DNA from: Virgibacillus natechei | GTDB lineage: Bacteria > Bacillota > Bacilli > Bacillales > Amphibacillaceae | Direction: 5' to 3' | Length of the DNA: 64,000 nt | Assembly (NCBI RefSeq): GCF_026013645.1 | Contig: NZ_CP110224.1 | Coordinates: 1,860,001-1,924,000 of the forward strand | In this document: positions 35,453-45,008 of the stretch, piece after piece | How the letters are laid out: every line of letters starts with the position of its first letter | How positions within the stretch are numbered: the first letter of the stretch is position 1 | The notes under the pieces: generated by a model | The model's database searches: none | What the model saw: the letters and a program-made list of their open reading frames with translations, nothing else | What the model was told of the DNA's origin: nothing | Made by a program: the position numbers and the translations under genes

Positions 35453-36982
35453 TTACATTTCATTCTCTACTTTTGCTAACGGTTCTGTAGCTGGGCCTTC
35501 AACAACATCTCCAGTATATGAAAACCTTGATCCATGACATGGACAATCCCACGTGCGTTCGCCTGAATTCCAGTCAACTTCACATTTCATATGTGTACAT
35601 GTTGTATCTACCATGTGGAGTTCTTTATTTTTATCTTTGTATACGCCAGTGCGTTTTCCGTTAATTCTTGTAACGGTTGCATCATCAGCAGAAAGCTCAT
35701 CAATATCATTCTTCTTAAAATCCAGTTTTCCTTTAATCATGTGTTTTGCTACATCTGCGTTTATTTTACTGAATTCTTTTACTGCTGGATTAGCCTCAAT
35801 TCTAGATGGCGAGTATAATGCTTTATATGGGTTATCTTTTTCTAAAATGTGGTCACTTAAAATTTTTGCTGCAATTGTGCCATTAGTCATGCCCCATTTG
35901 CGAAAACCAGTTGCCACCAATACAGTGTCCTCATCTTCTTTAATCGGCCCAATATATGGCACTTTATCAAGTGTTGTTAAATCCTGTGCTGACCACCGAT
36001 AGACCAATTCATCAATACCTATATGTTGTTTAGCAAATTCTTTAAGTTCGTTGTAATGCGTAATTGTTGATTCACCTTGACCAGTTTTATGGTTTTCCCC
36101 ACTAATTAACCACAGGTCCTCTCCATTAATGGATGTGCTGCGTATGGATCTTGTAGGAGATTCTGCATTTATGTACATGCCACCAGGAAATTTTTTGTTT
36201 GATTTAATGGCCGTAACATAAGCTCTTTCAGGGTACATTCGCGCAAAAAAGAAACTTTGCTTATCATAAAACGGGAAATGTGATGCGGAAATAACATAGT
36301 TACATGTAACACGTGGGCCATCGCTAGTAATAATTGTAGGTTGCTTGTTGTATTCCAAATCTTCAACCATTGTCTGTTCAAAAAATTGCACGCCAAGTTT
36401 TTGGCATTCCTCAGTTAATTCTTTTAAATACTTTAATGGATGAAATTGTGCTTGGTCTTTCATAATTAGTGCTGATTTCATCGGTATATTTAATGGTATG
36501 TTTTCTGTTAATTCGCTATTTATTTTAAGTTGATCATAGGCCTTCTTTTCATTTTCCAACTTGTTGATGTAAGATTCAGTATTCGTGTATAGATAGGCAT
36601 CTTCTCTTTGATAATCACATTCAATTTGGAGCTGATCAATTGTTTCTTTAATAAACTGTTTAGCTTCTGTAGCAGCTTGATAATAAAGTGAAGCTTTTTC
36701 AATACCTGAGTTTTGAATGATTTCATCATATATAAGCCCATGCTGTGCAGTTACCTTAGCAGTTGTGTAACCTGTTGTCCCATCTAATATTTCACCTGCT
36801 TCGAATAATGCAACATTTAAATTTTGTTTTCCTAATAAATAGGCTGCTGTTATTCCTGTGATGCCGCCGCCTACAATTCCTACATCTACTTTCATAGACT
36901 CTTGTAATTTTGGGAATGTTGGCAGGTTTACAGACCTACGCCAATAGGATTCAGGAAATTCTGGTAGTTGTGAGTTAGTCAA
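35453..36982 (-). CDS. FAD-dependent oxidoreductase with C-terminal Rieske domain (YhfW family)
   Basis: A 509-residue protein, the same length as B. subtilis YhfW. The N-terminal DAO-type FAD fold has DVGIVGGGITGITAAYLLGK; the C-terminal Rieske 2Fe-2S domain has CTH and CPCHG ligand pairs (CTHMKCEVDW, WDCPCHGSRFSYTGD). The substrate is unknown. An upstream ATG at 37027 gives 15 extra residues, but TTG 36982 is preferred because AAGGGGAG lies seven bases before it and the length then fits the family. Divergent from acyP. Confidence 0.92.
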   Translation of the reverse strand: MTNSQLPEFPESYWRRSVNLPTFPKLQESMKVDVGIVGGGITGITAAYLLGKQNLNVALFEAGEILDGTTGYTTAKVTAQHGLIYDEIIQNSGIEKASLYYQAATEAKQFIKETIDQLQIECDYQREDAYLYTNTESYINKLENEKKAYDQLKINSELTENIPLNIPMKSALIMKDQAQFHPLKYLKELTEECQKLGVQFFEQTMVEDLEYNKQPTIITSDGPRVTCNYVISASHFPFYDKQSFFFARMYPERAYVTAIKSNKKFPGGMYINAESPTRSIRSTSINGEDLWLISGENHKTGQGESTITHYNELKEFAKQHIGIDELVYRWSAQDLTTLDKVPYIGPIKEDEDTVLVATGFRKWGMTNGTIAAKILSDHILEKDNPYKALYSPSRIEANPAVKEFSKINADVAKHMIKGKLDFKKNDIDELSADDATVTRINGKRTGVYKDKNKELHMVDTTCTHMKCEVDWNSGERTWDCPCHGSRFSYTGDVVEGPATEPLAKVENEM

Positions 36983-37103
36983 TATATGTCTCCCCTTCTT
37001 AAAAGTATGGATACTACTATTATTCACTTATTGTAGTTGTTTTATGTAAAGCTTTATCGTTTTAAAACTTCAAGTAAAGGTTATATAGTAGAGTGAGGCA
37101 GAA

Positions 37104-37388
37104 ATGATTAGAGGTGGTAAAATCAATAAATATTTGATAGTAAGTGGTCGTGTACAAGGTGTTGGTTTTAGATATTCAGCTGCACAAAAAGCGAAGGAAT
37201 TGCAGCTTAGTGGTTGGGTTCGTAATAAAATTGATGGTACAGTAGAGTTGGAGGTTGAGGGTGACGAAAATAAAATCAATCACTATATTGATGAAATGAA
37301 CGCTGGTTTTAATCAATTTATTCAAGTAAAGGATATCAAAGAGATTACTTATCAAGAAAAGGGATATAATAATTTTTCAATTAAATAA
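37104..37388 (+). CDS. acyP: acylphosphatase
   Basis: A 94-residue acylphosphatase; hydrolyses carboxyl-phosphate bonds. The phosphate loop [11 protein letters not shown] holds catalytic R23, and N41 lies in [12 protein letters not shown]. Both active-site residues are intact. The N-terminus is slightly longer than usual. It is monocistronic, ending at a terminator shared with the convergent ferredoxin gene. Confidence 0.94.
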   Translation: MIRGGKINKYLIVSGRVQGVGFRYSAAQKAKELQLSGWVRNKIDGTVELEVEGDENKINHYIDEMNAGFNQFIQVKDIKEITYQEKGYNNFSIK

Positions 37389-37393
37389 ATAGA

Positions 37394-37432
37394 AAAGAAA
37401 GCCACTAATCATGTTTACAGTGGCTTTCTTTG
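37394..37432. terminator. bidirectional terminator between acyP and ferredoxin gene
   Basis: AAGAAAGCCACT (ending 37406) pairs with AGTGGCTTTCTT (37419-37430), flanked by A- and T-rich runs. Confidence 0.82.
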
Positions 37433-37434
37433 TT

Positions 37435-37671
37435 TTATTCCTCAAAAAATTTACGATTTATTTCAATAAATTCATGTTCTTTTTCTGGTACCTCATCTTC
37501 CATATAGATAGCCTCAACAGGACAAACTGCTTCACATGCTCCACAGTCGATACAGATATCTGGATCAATATAAAACATGTCTTTCCCTTCCTCTATACAG
37601 TCAACAGGACAAACTTCCACACATTCCCCTGATTTTTCTTCTATACACGGTGATGTAATTACAAAAGCCAA
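37435..37671 (-). CDS. ferredoxin with two iron-sulfur sites (FdxA type)
   Basis: A 78-residue acidic ferredoxin. The first cluster region has cysteines in SPCIEEKSGECVEVCPVDC; the second has the classical CIDCGACEAVCP. Spacing and sequence (YIDPDICIDCGACE, CPVEAIYMEDEVPE) match the 7Fe FdxA type. It is a soluble electron carrier. The start is TTG 37671 with GAGGAGG upstream. It is a single gene. Confidence 0.92.
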   Translation of the reverse strand: MAFVITSPCIEEKSGECVEVCPVDCIEEGKDMFYIDPDICIDCGACEAVCPVEAIYMEDEVPEKEHEFIEINRKFFEE

Positions 37672-37760
37672 GTAAATTCCTCCTCATAACTATGATCCGT
37701 GCAATCATTATAACGTATTATTGCTCAAAAACGAAAGATCATTCTTTTGATTGAATTTTA

Positions 37761-38312
37761 TTAAGCATTCCATAAACATTCAATTGTCGATGTGTCCGTA
37801 TTATAGTTAATTAAATAGATATCTGGATTTTGTAGTTCTTTCCATTTTTCAAAACCAAAATTACCATCGTATTGCTGCAATAATAAAGCCATTATATTAC
37901 CATGACTCACTATAATTACGTTTTTGATGTTGTCATCTGAATAAATCGATTCAAGTACTGTATTTGCTCGTTGAATGGCATCTTTAGCTGATTCACCACC
38001 AGGTAATGCGAAATTATGATCATTAAAAGACTGCTCCAAGACTTCTATCCAATCGTCAATTGGTTCATCACTTAATATCCGTTCACTTAATCGATCATCT
38101 ATTTCAATCTCAGAGCTCGATTTTGTAGCAAAGGGTTTGATACTTTCTATTGCCCGTAAATATGGGCTTGAGATAATTTTGTCAATTGCAATGTTTTCTT
38201 TACTAAAAAAATTCGAAAGTAGGTGTGCCTGCCTCATACCAATTGTTGTTAATGGTGAATCTTTATGTTGACCATCAGCAGAACAATGACGAACAAAATA
38301 AATTTTTTTCAT
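37761..38312 (-). CDS. histidine phosphatase (phosphoglycerate mutase-like) family protein
   Basis: A 183-residue histidine phosphatase. The catalytic RHC of IYFVRHCSADGQ replaces the usual RHG, and the second histidine lies in IIVSHGNIMALLLQQ. The conserved arginine is in SSPYLRAIES. These enzymes dephosphorylate small metabolites; the substrate is not predictable. AAAAGGGAATG precedes the ATG. It stands alone between the ferredoxin gene and a small conserved gene. Confidence 0.88.
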   Translation of the reverse strand: MKKIYFVRHCSADGQHKDSPLTTIGMRQAHLLSNFFSKENIAIDKIISSPYLRAIESIKPFATKSSSEIEIDDRLSERILSDEPIDDWIEVLEQSFNDHNFALPGGESAKDAIQRANTVLESIYSDDNIKNVIIVSHGNIMALLLQQYDGNFGFEKWKELQNPDIYLINYNTDTSTIECLWNA

Positions 38313-38430
38313 TTTAATTCATTCCCTTTTGTGTGGATTTGGCGAGCCCTAATCAAATTCTAAATAGCAATTAAATTATAACACTAATCGACATCGTTAA
38401 TCTATAAAAGTAACAGGAAATTATCTCGTA

Positions 38431-38634
38431 CTATAGTTCCTTAAAATAATATTTAAGAAATCCTCCTATTCGATTGCTATTATCATTAATGAAATAAAAC
38501 TCATCTGTTTCATTTTTAACATCATATTTTTTACCTGGTGTTAATTTATCATGAACTACAAATTTTTTCGCATCAGCATGTACACATTCAATTTGTTTTA
38601 TCGTTTCTCTATTCTCCCAGTCTAAATGAATCAT
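38431..38634 (-). CDS. small conserved protein, DUF6501-like
   Basis: A 67-residue protein (MIHLDWENRETIKQIECVHA, then LTPGKKYDVKNETDEFYFIND) resembling a small family restricted to Bacillaceae. It is probably a compact beta-rich fold. No function is known. AGAGGG precedes ATG 38634. The family name is from memory of similar proteins and is moderately certain; that it is a gene is well supported. Confidence 0.7.
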   Translation of the reverse strand: MIHLDWENRETIKQIECVHADAKKFVVHDKLTPGKKYDVKNETDEFYFINDNSNRIGGFLKYYFKEL

Positions 38635-38705
38635 ATTATACCCTCTTTCTGCAGTAACTTAATACCTTTTGTTTACAAAGTTGTAAATCGTCAATTCCTT
38701 AAAGT

Positions 38706-39665
38706 TTATTTGAAAAGATAAGAGTAATTACCATATCCTTCATCAGCCATTTTATCTTTAGGAATAAATTTCATAGCAGCTGAGTTCATACAATAACGCA
38801 ATCCTCCCGCTTCTTTTGGACCATCTTCAAAAACATGGCCAAGATGAGAATCAGCGTTTTTACTTCTGACTTCCGTGCGAATCATGCCATGTGTTTTATC
38901 GGTTTTTTCTGTGACTTGATAATTATCTACTGGTTTTGTAAAGCTTGGCCAACCACAGGCCGCATCAAATTTATCCTGTGAAGAGAATAATACATCTTTA
39001 GAAATAATATCAATATAGATCCCTTCTTCTTCGTTATCCCAGTACTCATTTTGATATGGTGTCTCGGTGCCACTCTCTTGTGTGACATTATATTGTATAG
39101 GAGTTAATTTTGCTTTCAACTCATTTTTGTCCCATTTTTGTTGCCAATTATTTTTTATAAAGTCTTCCCTTCCAGATCCTTTTTTATATAATTGATAATG
39201 AAACGACTGTTTTTTATAATAATCCTGGTGTTCAACTTCTGCAGCGTAAAAAGTTTTAGCTGGGATAATTTCAGTTACAACTGGTTTGGAGAACTTTCCG
39301 CTTGTCTCTAAATCTTGCTTAGACTGCTCTGCTATTTGTCTTTGCTCTTGATTATGATAAAATATTGCCGTTTGATAAGACTCTCCTCTATCATTAAATT
39401 GTCCATTAGGGTCGGTAGGATCTATTTGCTGCCAAAACGTATTAACAAGCTGCTCATATGTCATTATTGTTGGATCAAATGTAATTTGTACAGCTTCCAA
39501 ATGACCTGTTGTGTTTGTGCAAACTTGTTCATACGTAGGATTCTCAACTGTACCTCCTGTATAACCTGAAACGACATCTATTATACCTGGGCGCTCGTCA
39601 AACGGTTCTACCATACACCAAAAGCATCCACCAGCAAATGTTGCTATTTCTCTATTTGAACTCAT
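38706..39665 (-). CDS. msrAB: fused peptide methionine sulfoxide reductase MsrA/MsrB
   Basis: A 319-residue bifunctional repair enzyme. Residues 1-160 are MsrA with C14 in [11 protein letters not shown], reducing the S-epimer of methionine sulfoxide. Residues about 180-319 are MsrB with C292 in [12 protein letters not shown], reducing the R-epimer. The zinc CxxC pairs found in many MsrB proteins are absent (ADSHLGHVF region), as in B. subtilis MsrB. In B. subtilis the two activities are separate genes. GGAGG precedes the ATG with a 12-base spacing. Confidence 0.95.
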   Translation of the reverse strand: MSSNREIATFAGGCFWCMVEPFDERPGIIDVVSGYTGGTVENPTYEQVCTNTTGHLEAVQITFDPTIMTYEQLVNTFWQQIDPTDPNGQFNDRGESYQTAIFYHNQEQRQIAEQSKQDLETSGKFSKPVVTEIIPAKTFYAAEVEHQDYYKKQSFHYQLYKKGSGREDFIKNNWQQKWDKNELKAKLTPIQYNVTQESGTETPYQNEYWDNEEEGIYIDIISKDVLFSSQDKFDAACGWPSFTKPVDNYQVTEKTDKTHGMIRTEVRSKNADSHLGHVFEDGPKEAGGLRYCMNSAAMKFIPKDKMADEGYGNYSYLFK

Positions 39666-39750
39666 ATATAATTAATACCTCCAGTGTTTTTTTATCCTAC
39701 ACTCTATTTTTTCGTTTATAGACAAAAAAATCAAGTTCTATGCCTCGTAT

Positions 39751-40191
39751 TTAGATAAATAGTTTCGGTATTGACTCACCACTATCCTTTTTAGGCTCAA
39801 AATCTTCTTTATCGTCTATTGTATTTTCTTTATTTTCTGTTATGTCTTCTTCTTCTGTTTGATCTTTCTTTATTTCTTTATTATCATCCGTACTTTCAAT
39901 ATCCTTAAACGCCTTCATCATTTTATACATCGCAGGTAGGTTTTTAACCATTGGTCCATATTCCTGTACTAGTGGCGTTGTAGTTTCAACCATTTTTAAT
40001 ACCTGCTGGACATTATTTAATGTATTTGATAGCCCACCTACCCCTTTGTTCACTAATCCAGCGGTTGATTGATTCTTAAATAAATTCTGTAGTATATTAT
40101 TACTGCTTGTTGGATTAGGATTATTTAAACTTCTATTTGGGAACATTAAATTATTTGCAGTATTTCTGGGGTTTTGTGTTGGAAACAACAT
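39751..40191 (-). CDS. YqfQ/VrrA-like protein
   Basis: A 146-residue low-complexity protein. The N-terminal part is rich in Asn and Pro (MLFPTQNPRNTANN); the middle has a conserved amphipathic segment (QQVLKMVETTTPLVQEYGP, then KNLPAMYKMMKAF); the tail is charged and Glu/Lys-rich. This matches the YqfQ family, which is found in spore formers and has no assigned function. GGAGGAGG precedes the ATG. Confidence 0.75.
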   Translation of the reverse strand: MLFPTQNPRNTANNLMFPNRSLNNPNPTSSNNILQNLFKNQSTAGLVNKGVGGLSNTLNNVQQVLKMVETTTPLVQEYGPMVKNLPAMYKMMKAFKDIESTDDNKEIKKDQTEEEDITENKENTIDDKEDFEPKKDSGESIPKLFI

Positions 40192-40506
40192 TTTTTAGCC
40201 TCCTCCTTCTTATTGGTGAAGATCATTTAGGTTATTGTACGTGATCATTAATAATGCGTGTAGGCTATCGTTATAAGATTCGATGTTTAAATTTTAAAAG
40301 AAATAATGTTTGGGTATTTCCCGGGCAACCGCAGAATCTAACAAGATCTTCACTTTTAAAATTGCTTGTTGGAGAAATCGGGAGAATAATGACGATTTTT
40401 AATGGATTATATAACTGATGTAAGTAGTAATAATTATTAGTTAATTGATCAAACGTTTGTTTAAATTTTAGTTGGTTCATACATTACACTGTTGTACCAG
40501 ATTAAA
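40192..40506. other. 315-bp gap without a supported gene
   Basis: It lies between the yqfQ-like start and the yozE terminator. Short open frames exist on the minus strand, but none has a ribosome site or recognisable composition. Presumably it holds the promoter of the yqfQ-like gene; no clear -35/-10 pair is seen. Confidence 0.4.
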
Positions 40507-40538
40507 AATGGCGCTTGAAGGTAAATTCCAGCGCCATT
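40507..40538 (-). terminator. terminator of the tatA-tatC-yozE unit
   Basis: AATGGCGCT (40507-40515) pairs with AGCGCCATT (40530-40538). Read on the minus strand, it is followed by TTTTTAAT. Confidence 0.8.
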
Positions 40539-40541
40539 ACG

Positions 40542-40760
40542 TTATTCATTGCTTAAATTATATAATTCCCATATTTCATCGAATACAATTAATGCATTAG
40601 AAAAAGGGCTATTCCATTCTAAATAGGAGCTTATTTCATCATAGTCATTTGAGTATTTAGGAAAACCATGATCAAAAAACACCCAATCCGCTAGATAGCT
40701 TTGATCATCTGGCTGTTTCTTTCCTCGAAACGTCATTAAAAATTGGTAAAAAGATCGCAA
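40542..40760 (-). CDS. YozE family small protein
   Basis: A 72-residue SAM-like small protein: RSFYQFLMTFRG, then FFDHGFPKYSNDYDEISSYLEW, the hallmark of the YozE family of unknown function. ATG 40790 would add ten residues and overlap tatC; TTG 40760 with GGGGTG upstream matches the family start and is preferred. It lies 13 bases after tatC, so probably co-transcribed. Confidence 0.85.
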   Translation of the reverse strand: MRSFYQFLMTFRGKKQPDDQSYLADWVFFDHGFPKYSNDYDEISSYLEWNSPFSNALIVFDEIWELYNLSNE

Positions 40761-40773
40761 TTTATTCACCCCA

Positions 40774-41538
40774 TCATTCAACACGATCACTTTCCATAAA
40801 TTCTTGCTGTTTCTTTAGTTTCTTACGATATACCACTGAAGACAAGTAAATACTAATTTCATATAAGAATAATAATGGTATAGCTATAACAATTTGCAGA
40901 ATAAAATCTGGTGGTGTCACGATTGTTCCAACAATAACCAATAATAAATAGGCATACTTTCTATTCTTGCGCATAAAGTCTGGTGATAAAATTCCTATTG
41001 TTGTTAAGAACATCGTAATAATTGGTATCTCAAATAGGACTGCAAATGGTAATGTCACACGAAATAAGAAACCAAAGTATCTCTCGATCGTGAACATTTC
41101 ATTAAACATACCGTCATTTAGTGACAGTAAAAAGGGTAAAATGAGTTGAATAAACATAAAATATCCAAAAACTAATCCGGCAAGAAACAACAGGAATGTA
41201 GCTGGAATATATGCTAAAGATGCTTTTCTTTCCTTAGAGGTCAGTCCTGGTTTGATAAATGCCCAAACTTGATAAAACAAGAGAGGAATGGTACCTGCAA
41301 TTGCTACTATTCCAGCCATTGAGAAATAAATCCATATAATTTCTCCTGGACTGATAACATGTAGTTCAAAATCCAAATCGTTCACAAAGAACCAATAAAT
41401 ATCTTGTACAAAAATAAAACCAACAATAAAAAAAGCAACAAAAAAAACAGCCGTGACAATTAGTCTGTTTCGTAATTCTGATAAATGTCCAGTAAGATTC
41501 ATTTCTTTATCACTTGATTGTATATTGTCATCAACCAT
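40774..41538 (-). CDS. tatC: twin-arginine translocase subunit TatC
   Basis: A 254-residue polytopic protein with six membrane segments. Conserved blocks are HLSELRNRLI at the N-terminus, FYQVWAFIKPGLTSKER and FEIPIITMFLTTIGI. TatC recognises the twin-arginine signal of folded exported proteins. It follows two tatA genes on the same strand. Rieske and other cofactor proteins in the genome would be typical Tat clients, but no client is encoded next to it. Confidence 0.96.
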   Translation of the reverse strand: MVDDNIQSSDKEMNLTGHLSELRNRLIVTAVFFVAFFIVGFIFVQDIYWFFVNDLDFELHVISPGEIIWIYFSMAGIVAIAGTIPLLFYQVWAFIKPGLTSKERKASLAYIPATFLLFLAGLVFGYFMFIQLILPFLLSLNDGMFNEMFTIERYFGFLFRVTLPFAVLFEIPIITMFLTTIGILSPDFMRKNRKYAYLLLVIVGTIVTPPDFILQIVIAIPLLFLYEISIYLSSVVYRKKLKKQQEFMESDRVE

Positions 41539-41603
41539 TATTCCACACTCCTATGTATAAACAAAAGAAGATGCAAGGTTATGTACCTTACACCTTTCAC
41601 TTA

Positions 41604-41801
41604 TCACTTTTTAGTTGATGTGTGATCATCATTTTTATTTGGAGAATCGTCATCAGATATAATGTCCTTGGTAGCATTTTTAAATTCTTTTAATGAACTT
41701 CCAACAGCTTTTCCGATCTCTGGTAATTTGGAAGGTCCAAAAACGATTAATGCTATTATTAGAATTAGTATTAACCCAGGGATGCCTATACTACTAAACA
41801 T
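41604..41801 (-). CDS. tatA: twin-arginine translocase subunit TatA (second copy)
   Basis: A 65-residue TatA/E protein: short N-terminal membrane helix ([24 protein letters not shown]), an amphipathic helix ([14 protein letters not shown]) and an acidic tail. It forms the pore ring with TatC. It is a close paralogue of the neighbouring gene 23 bases upstream. GGGAGTG precedes the ATG. Confidence 0.93.
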   Translation of the reverse strand: MFSSIGIPGLILILIIALIVFGPSKLPEIGKAVGSSLKEFKNATKDIISDDDSPNKNDDHTSTKK

Positions 41802-41824
41802 TTGTAATCACTCCCAAAAGAACT

Positions 41825-42031
41825 TTACTTATTTTCTTTTCCATTAATTATTTCTTTTGTCTCGTTTATTTCATCTGTAACATCACTAGTTAAGTCTTTT
41901 GTAGAACTCTTAAATTCACGTAAAGTTTGTCCTGCTGCCTTCCCGATTTCTGGTAACTTTTTTGGTCCGAAAATTACCAACGAGATAACCAGTATTAAAA
42001 TTAAACCAGGAAATCCAATACTTGAAAACAT
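41825..42031 (-). CDS. tatA: twin-arginine translocase subunit TatA (first copy)
   Basis: A 68-residue TatA/E protein with helix [19 protein letters not shown] and amphipathic region [17 protein letters not shown]. Both tatA products share MFSSIG(F/I)PGLILIL at the start, so the pair arose by tandem duplication. The first gene of the tatA-tatA-tatC-yozE set, with AGAGGTG before the ATG. Confidence 0.93.
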   Translation of the reverse strand: MFSSIGFPGLILILVISLVIFGPKKLPEIGKAAGQTLREFKSSTKDLTSDVTDEINETKEIINGKENK

Positions 42032-42155
42032 TTATTACACCTCTTTTAAAGTTGACATTATTATAATATGTGTTTTTTAACTCTATATACTTGTTCGACT
42101 ATAGTTTAACACGTTTTTCTTTTAATAAACAAGCTCCACCTATTCCTTTAATCCG

Positions 42156-42644
42156 TTATTTTCGATCATATTGAAAAAAATAATAGTCATAAGGGTTTTT
42201 ATCGTCCTTTTCTCCTTTTACTTTTGATGTTACATGCCACTCATATTCAGAGAAAACCGGGAAATAGATATCACCTTCAAAGGATTCATCTATTAACGTA
42301 ATATACATGCGATCAGCAATATCTATTACTTGTTTGAAAATTTCTCCACCGCCGATAACAAAAAATTCTTCTTCAGGATTAGCACGGTTCCATTCTTCTA
42401 CAGTTTTTAAATCAGTAATCACTTCGACTTCATCTGGAAATTCAATGTTTTTCTTTGTGATTACAACATTTTTTCGGTTCGGTAATGCCCCGTTTAGTGA
42501 ATCATACGTTTTTCTCCCCATTATAATGGTATGGTGAGTTGTTTTATCTTTAAAATAACGAAAATCCTTCGGCAAATGCCATGGCAAGTCATTATTCAGG
42601 CCAATAATATGATTGCGATCCATTGCTAACATTAATGAAATCAT
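42156..42644 (-). CDS. dfrA: dihydrofolate reductase
   Basis: A 162-residue dihydrofolate reductase; regenerates tetrahydrofolate with NADPH. Motifs MISLMLAMDRNHIIG, LPWHLPKDFRYFK (catalytic acid in the helix), IIMGRKTYDSL and FFVIGGGEIF are intact. The frame is open 25 codons upstream into thyA, but ATG 42644 with GGGAGG upstream is the real start. It lies 28 bases after thyA, the usual thyA-dfrA operon. Confidence 0.96.
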   Translation of the reverse strand: MISLMLAMDRNHIIGLNNDLPWHLPKDFRYFKDKTTHHTIIMGRKTYDSLNGALPNRKNVVITKKNIEFPDEVEVITDLKTVEEWNRANPEEEFFVIGGGEIFKQVIDIADRMYITLIDESFEGDIYFPVFSEYEWHVTSKVKGEKDDKNPYDYYFFQYDRK

Positions 42645-42672
42645 TATTGAATTCCTCCCATTTACTTTTTGT

Positions 42673-43629
42673 TTAGACTGCGATTGGTGCTTTGATAACC
42701 GGATGCGGGTTATAATCAATTAAATCAACGTCAGTTAGTTCAAAATCAAAAATAGACTTCTTTTGTTTGTTAATTTTAAGTGTCGGAAGCTCTCTAGTTA
42801 CACGTGCAAGCTGTGTATTAATCTGCTCCACATGATTTGTGTAAATATGTGCATCGCCTAGCGTATGAACGAACTCTCCTACTTCCAAATTCGTTTCATG
42901 TGCTATTAAGTGTGTTAATAATGCGTAACTTGCAATATTAAAAGGCACGCCCAGAAAAACATCAGCACTTCGCTGATATAGCTGACATGACAATTTCCCC
43001 TCAGATACATAAAACTGAAACAGTGTATGACATGGTGGTAACGCCATACTAGGTATATCTTCAGGATTCCATGCAGAAACAATATGCCTACGAGAATCAG
43101 GTTTTGAACGTATGGATTCAATGACTTGTTTTAATTGATCTATCGTATCATTCTTAGAAGTTTCCCACTCTCGCCACTGTTTCCCATATACAGCACCTAA
43201 ATCCCCAAATTCATTAGCAAAATCATCGTCATGGAGTATTTTTTCCTTAAAACGGCTCATTTGTTCTTTATATTTTTCGTTAAAGTCAGGATCCTGTTGA
43301 CTTCTATTTCCAAAATCATCCATATCCGGACCATTGTATTTCTCACTTTTTACCCATTTTTCAAAGGCCCATTCATTCCATATATTATTGTTGTTCTCAA
43401 GTAGATATCGAATGTTTGTATCCCCCTTAATAAACCAAAGCAGCTCACTTGCGACTAGTCGAAACGGCACTTTCTTTGTCGTTAATAAAGGAAATCCATC
43501 ACGTAGATCAAATCGCATTTGATGACCAAATATAGAATAAGTACCTGTGTTCGTGCGATCTTCTTTCTTTATACCATTATTTAAAATGGATTCACATAAT
43601 TTTAAGTATGCCTGTTCACCTGTCACCAC
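42673..43629 (-). CDS. thyA: thymidylate synthase ThyA
   Basis: A 318-residue thymidylate synthase of the longer Lactobacillus casei type, with the insert (about residues 90-140) that the 264-residue E. coli enzyme lacks. Catalytic C200 is in [24 protein letters not shown] and [20 protein letters not shown] are also typical. It methylates dUMP using methylene-tetrahydrofolate, producing the dihydrofolate that dfrA reduces. GTG start with GGAGGAG upstream. Confidence 0.97.
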   Translation of the reverse strand: MVTGEQAYLKLCESILNNGIKKEDRTNTGTYSIFGHQMRFDLRDGFPLLTTKKVPFRLVASELLWFIKGDTNIRYLLENNNNIWNEWAFEKWVKSEKYNGPDMDDFGNRSQQDPDFNEKYKEQMSRFKEKILHDDDFANEFGDLGAVYGKQWREWETSKNDTIDQLKQVIESIRSKPDSRRHIVSAWNPEDIPSMALPPCHTLFQFYVSEGKLSCQLYQRSADVFLGVPFNIASYALLTHLIAHETNLEVGEFVHTLGDAHIYTNHVEQINTQLARVTRELPTLKINKQKKSIFDFELTDVDLIDYNPHPVIKAPIAV

Positions 43630-43762
43630 AAAATCTCCTCCGCTTATTACGCATAATCGCTTTTATTACATTGCATACATTGTAACATAAACGTAACTCA
43701 TAACGTACATTTTTCCACATAAATCTGTATAAGTACAGTCACAAAAGAAAGGGGATATTTGC

Positions 43763-44869
43763 ATGATAAATGGTACTGTAGAACATGTAGTAAAAAATTC
43801 ACTCCTCTATAGCTACGTGTTGGCACAACCGTTCGTTGCTTATGTTGAAGCATCTCCTGCAATTCAAAATAAAATACTGTTGGAATCTGAACAACTGCAA
43901 TATGGACAGCATGGTGAATCGGTACGGGTGTTACAGCAAAAACTTAATAAATTGTCCTATTATGACGATGAAGTTGATGGTGATTATGGTCTATTAACCG
44001 AACATGCGCTGAAAAAATTTCAGGAAGATAATAGTGTGATAATCGATGGTCAGGCAGACAAAGAGACCTTATATGCTTTAATAAATGTGGAGCTAAAACA
44101 ATACTTAGATACGATAGATAAATTGTCGGAAACCATATATCCTGGTATGCACAGTGACGATGTAAAAGTTGTACAAAAAGCATTAGAATACTTTGGTTAT
44201 TATGAAGGAGAAATAGACGGTATATATGGTCCTCTTACTACAAAAGCATTAGAAATTACAGAGGAAGAACATGATATTGAGTTGACGGAAGAAATTACGC
44301 AGGAAGACTTGGAAGCATTATATGGTACAGCAGTTACAGAAGAACAGGAAGATGAAGTAGAAGAAGAATCAGAAGTAGAAGAAATGGAGGAAGAAACGGA
44401 AACAAACGAGGGAGTAAATGAAATTGATAAAGACATAGAAGAAGAAAAAAACGTAAAAGAAGAGGATGAGGAGACAAAAGAAAAAGAGATAAAAAAAGCT
44501 GAAGTAAAGGGTGCAAATGGAAACAATGTCGTTCAAGATGCACGATCATTAATAGGGACCCCTTATGAATGGGGTGGTGATACGCCTTCTGGTTTTGATT
44601 GTAGTGGTTTTATACAATATATTTTTGAACAGCAAGATATAACGCTGCCAAGAACAGTGAGTGAAACTTGGAACTTTGCACAGTCAGTAGACAGACCATC
44701 AGTTGGAGATCTTGTCTTCTTTGAAACTTATCAACCAGGACCTTCACATATGGGCGTTTATATAGGAGACGGAAAATTTATTCATGCCGGATCCACGAAT
44801 GGAGTAGAAGTAAGTGAATTAGGTAGTTCATACTGGGAATCGAAATATATAGGCGCCAAGAGAATCTAA
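43763..44869 (+). CDS. NlpC/P60 cell wall endopeptidase with two peptidoglycan-binding repeats
   Basis: A 368-residue wall hydrolase. Two PG_binding_1 repeats (QYGQHGESVRVLQQKLNKL near 47-65 and GMHSDDVKVVQKALEYFGYY near 127-146) precede a highly acidic Glu-rich linker (about 195-245). The C-terminal NlpC/P60 domain carries catalytic C280 in GFDCSGFI, with histidines in SHMGVYIGDG and FIHAGS. It would cut D-Glu to diaminopimelate bonds in stem peptides, like LytE/CwlS-type enzymes. The N-terminus is only weakly signal-like (LAQPFVAYVEASPA). AAAGGGG precedes the ATG. Confidence 0.9.
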   Translation: MINGTVEHVVKNSLLYSYVLAQPFVAYVEASPAIQNKILLESEQLQYGQHGESVRVLQQKLNKLSYYDDEVDGDYGLLTEHALKKFQEDNSVIIDGQADKETLYALINVELKQYLDTIDKLSETIYPGMHSDDVKVVQKALEYFGYYEGEIDGIYGPLTTKALEITEEEHDIELTEEITQEDLEALYGTAVTEEQEDEVEEESEVEEMEEETETNEGVNEIDKDIEEEKNVKEEDEETKEKEIKKAEVKGANGNNVVQDARSLIGTPYEWGGDTPSGFDCSGFIQYIFEQQDITLPRTVSETWNFAQSVDRPSVGDLVFFETYQPGPSHMGVYIGDGKFIHAGSTNGVEVSELGSSYWESKYIGAKRI

Positions 44870-44963
44870 AATAAGGTTTGGCTGAGGCTCTACTGAGACA
44901 GTTCTGCTACGTTTTGATAAATAATAGGCGGGAAGAAAATGCAGAGTGTGTGCATAGAATTAC

Positions 44964-45008
44964 TAAAAACAATCCACCCCAGGACGACCATAGGTTGGAT
45001 TGTTTTTT
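44964..45008. terminator. terminator between convergent endopeptidase and HD genes
   Basis: AAAAACAATCCA pairs with TTGGATTGTTTTTTT, with a loop of about 20 bases. It overlaps the last base of the HD gene. Confidence 0.8.

Noticed and set aside
40271-40480. Open frame of 69 codons on the minus strand
   Set aside because: No ribosome site, low-complexity composition and no recognisable family.
44200-44549. Ser- and Leu-rich frames opposite the endopeptidase gene
   Set aside because: Antisense of the acidic linker of the NlpC/P60 protein.
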